Positions 27,333 through 34,749 of a stretch of 64,000 nucleotides of DNA are shown one piece after another (position 1 is the stretch's first letter; every line of letters begins with the position of its first letter). Below the pieces are notes generated by a model, which had not been told where the DNA came from, did no database searches, and worked only from the letters and a program-made list of their open reading frames with translations. Both the position numbers and the translations under genes were made by a program. Source of the DNA: Haloferax litoreum (GTDB lineage Archaea; Halobacteriota; Halobacteria; Halobacteriales; Haloferacaceae); contig NZ_WKJO01000001.1 of NCBI RefSeq assembly GCF_009674605.1, positions 1,922,001-1,986,000 of the forward strand. The letters run 5' to 3'.

Positions 27333-28295
27333 ATGGTACGGGTCTCGGCCGGTGCGCGCATCCACTTCGGGTTCCTCAACCTGAGTCTCGCCCGTGACCG
27401 ACTCTACGGTGGGTTGGGCGTCGGACTCGACGAACCGAGCGTGGTCGTCTCCGCCGAACCCGCGACAGACATCCAGTGTCACCACCCTACCGCCCACGAG
27501 TACGCCGAGCGAGCGGTCGACCTTCTCGGCGTTCCGGGTGCACACGTCGTCGTCGAGCGGACACTGCCGCGACACGCTGGTCTCGGGAGTGGGACACAAC
27601 TCGCACTCGCCGTCTTGCAGGCGGTTGCGACCACGACAGAGACCGACGTCAGTGTTCGACACCTCGCTCCCGACATGGGCCGCGGTGGCCGGTCCGGTGT
27701 CGGCGTCGCGTCTTTCGAACGCGGCGGTGCAATCATCGACGCTGGCCACCCGACGGCGCGGTTCACCACCGACCGACCGGAAGACGGGTCGTGGACGGTC
27801 CCAGCGGTCGCCGCACGGCACTCCGTCCCCGACGACTGGCGTTTCCTCCTCGTCGTTCCCGACGTCGAACCGGGGCGAAACGGCACGGCAGAAGAGGCGA
27901 GCATGCGCTCGGTCGTGGAGCGTGCAGACCCGGCGACGAGCGACCGAATCGCAGGTATCGTCACCCGCCGACTCCTCCCAGCCCTCGCAGACGGGTCCGC
28001 CGAGCGTTTCGGCGATGCGGTCGAATCCATCGGCCGACTCAACGGAACGTGGTACGCCGACGAACAAGGCGGGGTCTATCGGCCCCCAGTCGGTGCCCTC
28101 GTGTCGTCGCTGTCGGAGTCGCCTGCGGTGTATGGTTCCGGCCAGTCGTCGTGGGGGCCGACAGTCTACGGTGTGACCGACGCTTCCCGCGTCGACGAAG
28201 CTATCGAGGCCGGCAGAGTGGCGCTCGACGCCGCAGGAATCGACGGAACGGTCACCGTCGCACGCGGACGGAACCACGGTGCGAACGTCGAGTGA
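27333..28295 (+). CDS. beta-ribofuranosylaminobenzene 5'-phosphate synthase family protein
   Basis: 320-aa GHMP-kinase-fold protein. In methanogens this family joins p-aminobenzoate (or 4-hydroxybenzoate) to PRPP in the first committed step of tetrahydromethanopterin synthesis. The N-terminal VRVSAGARIHFGFLNLS and the GHMP glycine loop LPRHAGLGSGTQLAL are present, with RGGRSGVGVASFERGG later. Haloarchaea use folate-type cofactors, so the physiological pterin or aromatic ribotide product is uncertain. CTTTATC at 27303-27309 is 27 bases before the ATG: a leaderless start. The KaiC-like gene follows 111 bases downstream. Confidence 0.88.
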   Translation: MVRVSAGARIHFGFLNLSLARDRLYGGLGVGLDEPSVVVSAEPATDIQCHHPTAHEYAERAVDLLGVPGAHVVVERTLPRHAGLGSGTQLALAVLQAVATTTETDVSVRHLAPDMGRGGRSGVGVASFERGGAIIDAGHPTARFTTDRPEDGSWTVPAVAARHSVPDDWRFLLVVPDVEPGRNGTAEEASMRSVVERADPATSDRIAGIVTRRLLPALADGSAERFGDAVESIGRLNGTWYADEQGGVYRPPVGALVSSLSESPAVYGSGQSSWGPTVYGVTDASRVDEAIEAGRVALDAAGIDGTVTVARGRNHGANVE

Positions 28296-28406
28296 CACTG
28301 GGTCGTAGCCGACTGAACAATCCGAGTGCTGGCAGACGGTGTCGGTGATTGGACGAGTCTGACACTCCCCGAAACGCCTATCCTTCGGCATCGAGACGGG
28401 TTGGAC

Positions 28407-29243
28407 ATGCACTCCATCCCCTTCGGGGTCCCTCGACTCGACAGCATCATCGGCGGTGGGGCACCGCCGGGAAACGTCGTGCTCCTCGCGGGGGAGTCCG
28501 GCGCAGGTGCGCGAGAGTTCCTCTACACGAGTGCGACGATGAACGCGCTGTCACGCGCCGACGAGGACCTCTTCGACCTGCACTATGGCACCCTCGACGA
28601 CGCTGCCAGTCCACCACCGGAGATTCACTACGTCTCGTTCACCTCCGGTGAACAGTACCTTCGAGAAGAGATGGCGTACACGATGGACAGCGACATCGTG
28701 GAGGCTGCAATCGACTACATCGAGTTCCACGACCTGTCGCCGGAATACTTCCAGTTGAGTCCGATTCCACGCGAGTGGTACCTCGGGCAACCGACCCAGT
28801 TGGAAGACCTCGGTCACAGACACAACCGCGAGTCGGTGCTGGGCGCACTCGGAAACACACTCAGTGAGCACGCACCCGGGAATCTCGTCGTCATCGACTC
28901 GCTGACCGACCTCGTCGCCGGTCGGTCCGAGGACATGACGTGGTCGGACATCGCCATGGTGATGAAAGGACTCGAAAAAGCGTCCTACCAGTGGGGTGGA
29001 CTCATCCTCGCCCTCGTGAGTACCGAGGCGCTCTCGGAGACGGAACTCGGTATTCTCAAGGGTGCGACCGACGGGACACTCCTGTTCAAATGGGAGACTG
29101 GCGGGTCGAAGCGGGCGCGAACGATGGTCGTCCAAGAGTTCCGTGGTGTCCTGTCGCGACTGGAGAGCGAGAACATCGTCCAGTTCGAGACGGAGATAAA
29201 AGAAAGCGGCCTCGACGTGAGCGACGTTCGGAAGATTCGTTGA
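28407..29243 (+). CDS. KaiC/RadA-like RecA-fold protein with degenerate Walker A (HTR-like)
   Basis: 278-aa RecA-superfamily protein of the KaiC-like group seen in haloarchaea. It begins HSIPFGVPRLDSIIGGGAPP, the KaiC N-terminal pattern. The Walker A loop at residues 29-36 reads GESGAGAR: the Lys and Thr expected at 35 and 36 are Ala and Arg. Walker B is intact (NLVVIDSLTDLV). The late region SKRARTMVVQEFRGVL also fits KaiC-like proteins. Loss of the P-loop Lys suggests a nucleotide-insensitive or regulatory protein. The ATG at 28407 is preferred; an earlier in-frame start would place poor sequence before the domain. Confidence 0.82.
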   Translation: MHSIPFGVPRLDSIIGGGAPPGNVVLLAGESGAGAREFLYTSATMNALSRADEDLFDLHYGTLDDAASPPPEIHYVSFTSGEQYLREEMAYTMDSDIVEAAIDYIEFHDLSPEYFQLSPIPREWYLGQPTQLEDLGHRHNRESVLGALGNTLSEHAPGNLVVIDSLTDLVAGRSEDMTWSDIAMVMKGLEKASYQWGGLILALVSTEALSETELGILKGATDGTLLFKWETGGSKRARTMVVQEFRGVLSRLESENIVQFETEIKESGLDVSDVRKIR

Positions 29244-29349
29244 CTGTCGTCTCGGTATCTCGTTCAGGTGGCGACACCCATACGATTCGAGTGATTCGAA
29301 CACCTACTGCCTCGGCGATAGTTCTTAAGGGCTCGTGGACGAACGCAAC

Positions 29350-30249
29350 ATGAAGATGGAAGGGGATGTTGGGGGCACGCTCCCGGAGGACCTCAGAGAG
29401 TGGGTCACCGCGCGTGCCGAAGCGCTAGATGCCGACCCGGCGACGGTGCTCGCGCGAGCGGTCAGCACGTATCGACTCGCAGTGACCGACTCGGGAGAGG
29501 CCCTCGACGACATCGAGTCCGTGCCGCGACAACTCGATACCATCGAAGGGCGCGTCGATGGCCTCGAAACGACACTGGACGAGAAGATAGACGACGTCCG
29601 GATGCGTGTCGTACAGGTCAAACGAGAGGCCGACGAGAAGGCCCCGCGTGACCACTCTCACCCCGACTTACAAGCGGGTATCGACCAGGTGACGAGCGAT
29701 ATCGAGGCCACGCGCGAGCGAGTGGCACAGATGGACGAGCGTGTCGACGCCGGGTTCGACAACTACGAAGAGATTCTCACGTACCTCGACGAGACGACGG
29801 CGACCCTCGACGAGAACCTTCGCGTGGTCGCACAATCGCTCGTGGACCTGCGCTCCCGTGCGGCCGACATCGAGGCGGCGGAACTCGAACGCAAAGCCCT
29901 CGCAGACCTGCTCCGCGTCGCAAACGACGCCGGCGAGCACAAGGCAACGTGTGCGGACTGTGGCCAGACAGTGCACCTCGACCTCCTCACCGAACCCCGG
30001 TGTCCGGGCTGTCGGACGTCGTTCGACGAACTGTCACCGTCGCGCGGGTTCTTCGGGTCGGCGACGCTCCACACCGGAGAACCACCCGCACTGGAGGGAC
30101 GACCGGCGTCCAGCGAAGACGACGTAGCGACCATCTTGGACGAGACGGCCCCCGAAGAATCGGATTCCGTCGACACCACCGTCGAAACGGACGATACCGA
30201 CGGACCGGTACGCGAGGCGGCGGCGAACGGAGAACACGCGAATGACTGA
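29350..30249 (+). CDS. coiled-coil protein with C-terminal zinc ribbon, 299 aa
   Basis: The N-terminus (GTLPEDLREWVTARAEALD...) resembles a ribbon-helix-helix or CopG-like start. Residues about 60-185 form a long helical, heptad-rich region with DIEATRERVAQMDERVD, likely a coiled coil. A zinc ribbon follows near residue 200, with CADC and CPGC. The C-terminal 60 residues are Asp/Glu-rich and disordered. TTCTTAAG at 29322-29329 is a TATA box 25 bases before the ATG (leaderless). It overlaps the next gene by eight bases. Function unknown; a DNA- or RNA-binding adaptor is plausible. Confidence 0.75.
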   Translation: MKMEGDVGGTLPEDLREWVTARAEALDADPATVLARAVSTYRLAVTDSGEALDDIESVPRQLDTIEGRVDGLETTLDEKIDDVRMRVVQVKREADEKAPRDHSHPDLQAGIDQVTSDIEATRERVAQMDERVDAGFDNYEEILTYLDETTATLDENLRVVAQSLVDLRSRAADIEAAELERKALADLLRVANDAGEHKATCADCGQTVHLDLLTEPRCPGCRTSFDELSPSRGFFGSATLHTGEPPALEGRPASSEDDVATILDETAPEESDSVDTTVETDDTDGPVREAAANGEHAND

Positions 30250-30793
30250 CGACAGCGAACACAGCGAACAGGAACAGGCCACCGAGGACGACCAAGACAC
30301 CTTCGACGACGCGCACACCGACGCCCTCGGCGACGGCCACGCAGACGACGACTACCCCGACGGTGACCAGACTGGCCCAGAACACGGTCCTACCGACGAC
30401 GACGACCAAGACGCCGCGGCCCCGCTTTCGGACCTCGCAGGCCGGGTCGAAGAACGCCGAACCCAGTCTGATACGACGAAGTCGGCCCGTGACGAACTGT
30501 TCGAGTCCGTCCGCGTCGACGAACTGGACACGGACGACGTGTGGACCTCGCTGGTCGACGCGGACGAGGAGGAAGAACACGTCGGCGTCGGTGGCGACGC
30601 CGAACCGGTCGACGCGTCCGACGGCGTCTCGGACTACGTCGTCCCAAAGGCGTCGTACTGCCAGCGCTGTGAGTTCTTCGGCGACCCCCCGGAACTCGTG
30701 TGTTCGCACGAGGGGACTGCTATCGTCGAAGTCGTCGACACCGACCACTTCCTCGTCCGAAACTGCCCGATGGTCGACCCTGACGACGACTGA
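30242..30793 (+). CDS. acidic protein with C-terminal cysteine cluster, 183 aa
   Basis: The first 70 residues are almost wholly Asp, Glu, Thr, His and Gln, thus disordered and salt-adapted. The C-terminal 45 residues carry SYCQRCEFFGDPPELVCSH and RNCPMV, a CxxC...C...C set that could bind zinc or iron. The gene starts inside the end of the coiled-coil/zinc-ribbon gene, so the two are coupled, and the RNA polymerase cofactor TFS follows 72 bases on. No known family recognised. Confidence 0.72.
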   Translation: MTDDSEHSEQEQATEDDQDTFDDAHTDALGDGHADDDYPDGDQTGPEHGPTDDDDQDAAAPLSDLAGRVEERRTQSDTTKSARDELFESVRVDELDTDDVWTSLVDADEEEEHVGVGGDAEPVDASDGVSDYVVPKASYCQRCEFFGDPPELVCSHEGTAIVEVVDTDHFLVRNCPMVDPDDD

Positions 30794-30865
30794 CCCCTTC
30801 TCACGCGTTCGACTCTCACCGAAGAGAGTGACAGATTCTTAGTCGCGCGCCCACTACCCCCGGGC

Positions 30866-31195
30866 ATGCAGTTTTGCGACGAATGCGGGTCGATGATGGT
30901 CTCGCAAGACGGTGTGATGACGTGCACGAACGACGAGTGTGGCGCGACCACCGAGCGAGACGAAGAGTTGGCCGAAGCGTTCGTCTCGACGGAGGCCCAA
31001 TCCGGTGACGAACTCATCGAGACCGAAGAGGGTGCCGAGTTCGAGGGGAAGCCGACTGCGAAAGACGTTCACTGCGACGAGTGTGGGCACACAGAAGCGT
31101 GGTACACAATCAAACAGACGGCGTCTGCGGACGAACCCCCGACGCGATTCTTCAAGTGCAAAGAGTGCGGCTATCGCTGGCGCGAGTACAATTGA
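30866..31195 (+). CDS. tfs: transcription factor S (TFS, TFIIS-like cleavage factor)
   Basis: 109-aa archaeal RNA polymerase cofactor that stimulates transcript cleavage in backtracked complexes. The N-terminal zinc ribbon is CDECGSMM with CTNDECG. The C-terminal ribbon is CDECGHTEAWY with CKECGYRWREY. The catalytic acidic pair Asp-Glu sits in TASADEPPTRFFKC, placed to enter the polymerase active site. Full length and all eight cysteines present. CTTAG at about 30838 lies about 26 bases before the ATG, suggesting a leaderless transcript. Confidence 0.96.
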   Translation: MQFCDECGSMMVSQDGVMTCTNDECGATTERDEELAEAFVSTEAQSGDELIETEEGAEFEGKPTAKDVHCDECGHTEAWYTIKQTASADEPPTRFFKCKECGYRWREYN

Positions 31196-31297
31196 GGCCC
31201 CACATTGTTTGGACGGGAGTCTCGCCGAGACAAATCACAGGTGCAGTAGCGGTGTGAATTATATGTCCGGCAGCCTGAGATCCTGTGAGGCAATAAT

Positions 31298-33433
31298 TTG
31301 AGCGCAGATACTGTTCTGGTCGTGGACCCGTCCAGCGACACAGCCGCGGGGCTGCGAGAACATCTCGAAGTGGTTCTCGACCACGCTGAAGTCGAACACG
31401 TCGAAACCGTCCAAGAGGCATGCTCAGCCATCGAAGCGCGTGATGTGGATGTCATTGTCTCAGAGTACGTGCTTCCAGATGCGGAATTTTCGACATTCGC
31501 CGACACACTCGGTACAGAGGCACCAACAACCCCACTTATTGTCTTTTCGTCGGCTCCGTTCGCGCTACTCAAGTCAGCCGTCGAAGTGGCAACCCTTGCA
31601 GACGTTCGAACAAAAGGGGGTCCAGACCAACTCGAGTTGCTCGCTGCATCGGTTTCACGGCTACTCACGTCCGCTCACAAAACACCGCCGACTGGATTAG
31701 ACACGCTGTTTTCGGACCACGTCCTTCCAATGCTCCTCGTCGAACCGGATAGTGGCGATATCGTTGCTGTCAACGACGCTGCTGTTTCCTTCTACAAATA
31801 CTCACACGCTGAACTCACCTCGATGGCGATTCAGGACCTAAACGCGCTTGACGCCGCGGAGGTCGCACGGAAACGTCAGCAGGCGCTATCGAAAGAATCC
31901 TCACATTTCGTGTTTCCACACCGGCTAAAGACCGGCGAACTCTGTACCGTCGAAGTGAATTCTACTCCCATCGAGTACGAAGGTGACGTCCTCCTCTTTT
32001 CGATTATTCAAGACATCTCCGCGCAGGTTGAATCCGAACAGGCACTCACCCTGGCAAAGACACGGTTCGAACGACTGAGTGAACAAAATATCGTCGGCGT
32101 GTACACTATCGAAGACCGGAGGTTTTCGTACGTAAACCCTGTCGCGGCAGATATCTTCGGGACCACGCCCGACCAGATGATTGGAACGTCCGTCTTCGAT
32201 TATATCGCAGCAGAAGACCACGACCTCGCTGAATCGCACATCGCCAACCGGGAACGTGGCACTGCAGATGCAGCACACTACACATTCACCGGTGTCAGAA
32301 GTGACGGTACGCGAGTCCGTGTCGAAGCCCACGGCGGCAGAGTTCAGACAGACGACGGTGTCTCGATTGTGGGCGTCCTCATCGACGTGACGGATCGTGA
32401 CACGTACGAGCGCGAACTTCACCGGTTGTCACAAGTGCTCAGGTACGTCGCACCTGCGATATACATCACAGACGCAGACGGTGCCATCGAGTATGTCAAC
32501 CCGGCGTTCGAACGAATCACAGGATATACCGAAGCAGAGGCATTCGGGAGGAACCCCAACATCCTCAGTTCTGGTCGAATGGGGGAGGAGTACTATCAAC
32601 AAATGTATGCGACACTCACCGCTGCTGAGGTCTGGGAGGAGTCGATTGTCAACCGGCGAAAAGATGGTGAGTTCTACTACGCATATCAGACAATCGCACC
32701 ATATTTAGACGACGAAGGGACGATCGAGGGCTTCGTCGCAATCCAATCGGACACGACCGACGCGAAGATTCGAGAACAGATACTCGAAGTGTTCCAACGA
32801 ATCTTTCGCCACAACTTACGAAACAAGATTAACATCATCAGAGGGAATACGGACCTTCTCGAGCCCTTAGTCGTCCAGACTCCCGAAGAGGCGTACATTG
32901 TGAGCATCCAGAACGCTGCAGAGGCTCTCAATTCGCTCAGTGAAAAAGCGGCAATCGTCTCTGAGACAGTCGACTCTTCGGACGGTGACAAACGAATCGA
33001 CCTTAGCCGCCTTCTCGAACGCCAAGCGACGCAGTTCTCAGAAGCATATCCACACGCTACGATAACGTGTAATGGGCCAAAGAAACTGGTTGTTCCCGGA
33101 GACGGGTCGGTGGAAGTTGCGATTCACGAACTCCTCGAGAACGCGATTATACACACCGACCGCAGTGAGTCCGTCGTTGAGGTCACACTGCGGGAAGATG
33201 AGAGCGAGGAGATGGCCGTACTCGTGATTGCAGACGTCGGTCCCGGACTCACGGACGTCGAACGCCTCCCATTGGAACTGGGCAAAGAAACACCACTCCA
33301 ACACACGACCGGGCTTGGCCTCTGGCTCGTCAAGTGGATTGTCACGAGCCACGGTGGTGAACTGCTGCTTGAAGACAACGAGCCGCGAGGACTGAAAGTG
33401 ATTATTTCGCTCCCGCTCGCAGACGGGATATGA
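31298..33433 (+). CDS. multi-PAS histidine kinase with N-terminal pseudo-receiver
   Basis: 711-aa cytoplasmic sensor kinase. Order: receiver-like domain (1-118), three PAS domains (about 130-240, 250-372 and 376-495), then the histidine kinase. The H-box is FRHNLRNK with His505, the N-box is ELLENAIIHTDR, and the G-box is in TTGLGLWLVK. The receiver has Glu56 (VIVSEYVLP) where the phosphorylated Asp is expected, and the usual paired acids read VVDP. The third PAS looks like a haem or small-molecule type (YTEAEAFGRNP). The start is TTG at 31298; an in-frame stop lies at 31286. The gene is AT-rich next to its neighbours (29 of 60 bases G/C at 31741-31800). Confidence 0.85.
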   Translation: MSADTVLVVDPSSDTAAGLREHLEVVLDHAEVEHVETVQEACSAIEARDVDVIVSEYVLPDAEFSTFADTLGTEAPTTPLIVFSSAPFALLKSAVEVATLADVRTKGGPDQLELLAASVSRLLTSAHKTPPTGLDTLFSDHVLPMLLVEPDSGDIVAVNDAAVSFYKYSHAELTSMAIQDLNALDAAEVARKRQQALSKESSHFVFPHRLKTGELCTVEVNSTPIEYEGDVLLFSIIQDISAQVESEQALTLAKTRFERLSEQNIVGVYTIEDRRFSYVNPVAADIFGTTPDQMIGTSVFDYIAAEDHDLAESHIANRERGTADAAHYTFTGVRSDGTRVRVEAHGGRVQTDDGVSIVGVLIDVTDRDTYERELHRLSQVLRYVAPAIYITDADGAIEYVNPAFERITGYTEAEAFGRNPNILSSGRMGEEYYQQMYATLTAAEVWEESIVNRRKDGEFYYAYQTIAPYLDDEGTIEGFVAIQSDTTDAKIREQILEVFQRIFRHNLRNKINIIRGNTDLLEPLVVQTPEEAYIVSIQNAAEALNSLSEKAAIVSETVDSSDGDKRIDLSRLLERQATQFSEAYPHATITCNGPKKLVVPGDGSVEVAIHELLENAIIHTDRSESVVEVTLREDESEEMAVLVIADVGPGLTDVERLPLELGKETPLQHTTGLGLWLVKWIVTSHGGELLLEDNEPRGLKVIISLPLADGI

Positions 33434-33594
33434 GTGGCCTGACGGCACCCCCACGTGCAGACCCCTGAGATTGTATTCTACCGTATGGTTCTCCGTATTC
33501 AGGAAACATAGAATATACCATATCGTTACATGTCATACACACATGTGAGCGAGGGGGCCGACAGGGCACCTTCACTCAAGGATAGTTAATCACG

Positions 33595-33873
33595 ATGACA
33601 TCACCAACACGTGGCGCTAACCAGCACGTAAATGTACGACGGTTGGACGGTGAATCCTCAGTCGTTGAGGCAATCGTTGAATCGGCGATTGAACTCGGAA
33701 TCGATCCGGCGCAAACGTCTACCAGTCTTCAAGACACGGTCGACGTAGATGCGTTGACCACACTCGTAAAAGAGGCGTCGAGTACAGAGAGTACGCTTCA
33801 TGTATCGTTCGATGTCTGGGACATCAATTACGTCGTGACGCCGCTCTCAGTAGTTGCAACAAGCCTCGCATGA
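33595..33873 (+). CDS. solo HalOD1 output-domain protein, 92 aa (copy 1)
   Basis: A single HalOD1 domain, a haloarchaeal fold seen alone or attached to receivers and believed to act as an output or effector module. Landmarks: VVEAIVESAIELGIDPAQ, LQDTVDVDALTTLV and STLHVSFDVWDINYVVTP, ending in the strand typical for the family. It follows the multi-PAS kinase by 161 bases in the same direction, suggesting it serves that pathway. It shares the lower G+C of the kinase gene. Confidence 0.85.
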   Translation: MTSPTRGANQHVNVRRLDGESSVVEAIVESAIELGIDPAQTSTSLQDTVDVDALTTLVKEASSTESTLHVSFDVWDINYVVTPLSVVATSLA

Positions 33874-33958
33874 GATTTTTTGTACTGCACGTTCCCTCTC
33901 CAGACGCGCGCGGACTGTCGTGCCATCGGTAGTACCGAGCATACGCAAAAATCAGCGT

Positions 33959-34126
33959 TCAGGCGGGCGTTGCAGTGTCCGCATCTGCACGTACGATCGG
34001 TTCTTCTCCTTCTTGTTTCGCTTCGAGCGCCCGGCGGTGAGCAACTCGAATGACCTCCTGCCACGGGAGGCTCATAACGACGAAGTCGTCGTCGGTGCGA
34101 AGCATTTCCTTCGTAGTTTCGGTCAT
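33959..34126 (-). CDS. small hypothetical protein, 55 aa
   Basis: Short protein with MTETTKEMLRTDDDFVVMSL, then LPWQEVIRVAHRRALEAK and an Asp/Ala-rich tail. The start at 34126 is supported by GGTGGAGGAGC directly upstream on the minus strand, a strong Shine-Dalgarno match, which is unusual in a window rich in leaderless genes. A longer in-frame reading starts at 34180 but passes through this site. It lies between two HalOD1 genes on the opposite strand. No family recognised. Confidence 0.5.
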   Translation of the reverse strand: MTETTKEMLRTDDDFVVMSLPWQEVIRVAHRRALEAKQEGEEPIVRADADTATPA

Positions 34127-34420
34127 GCTCCTCCACCATATTTCGATACGTTCGCCAGCGAAATAACTGCCATTCATCATTTCACAGACTTAGTATGTCT
34201 AAAGGACATCCGAATTTAGTGACAGCTCTTCGAGAGAGTCCAAATCACCAGATAATGGCAAGTGGGCGACAGGCAGGCGCAGGACCCTCGGACAGGGGCG
34301 GCCGGGACTATTGCGAGTACAGTTCTCTCCTTCCAAGAATCATCGTCTACCCCACGTCCCACCGTCTCCTAGCCTCACGTGACGGTGAGTTGTCCCACTC
34401 ACCAGCCGGTTGTGACAGAG
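34127..34420. other. gap between the 55-aa protein and the second HalOD1 gene
   Basis: About 294 bases with no supported gene. It must contain divergent promoters for both flanking genes. It has mixed base composition and stretches such as AATTTAGTGAC (34212-34222); I see no clear repeat. Confidence 0.35.
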
Positions 34421-34693
34421 ATGAAGTCCATGCACCCGTTCGAACCTGAAGTCAGGATACGATTGACAGATGATAAGGACGCACTCACAGCTGCACTCGT
34501 CGATGCAGCGCGCGAACTCGGTGTCCATCCAACCAGAGAACCCACTCGATTACAAGATGCAATCGACGTGGAGTCACTCGTCACGCTCGTCAGGAATTCT
34601 GACCCAGAGAGCGACCTACAGGTGTCGTTCACAATCTGGGATATTCGGTATCACGTGACGCAGGAGACGGTTGCCGCATCGAGCCGCGACTGA
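34421..34693 (+). CDS. solo HalOD1 output-domain protein, 90 aa (copy 2)
   Basis: Second stand-alone HalOD1 domain, paralogous to the one at 33595: ALVDAARELGVHPTRE, LQDAIDVESLVTLV and DLQVSFTIWDIRYHVT line up with it along the length. The ATG at 34421 is preferred; a GTG three codons upstream (34412) is possible. With the kinase and copy 1 it forms a local two-component or signalling island. Why two copies are kept is unclear; they may form a heterodimer or compete. Confidence 0.82.
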   Translation: MKSMHPFEPEVRIRLTDDKDALTAALVDAARELGVHPTREPTRLQDAIDVESLVTLVRNSDPESDLQVSFTIWDIRYHVTQETVAASSRD

Positions 34694-34749
34694 GCGACAC
34701 GCCGGGCGTAGAGACGAGCCCCGGGTACGCGGGCGTCTGTGTCCAGTAC

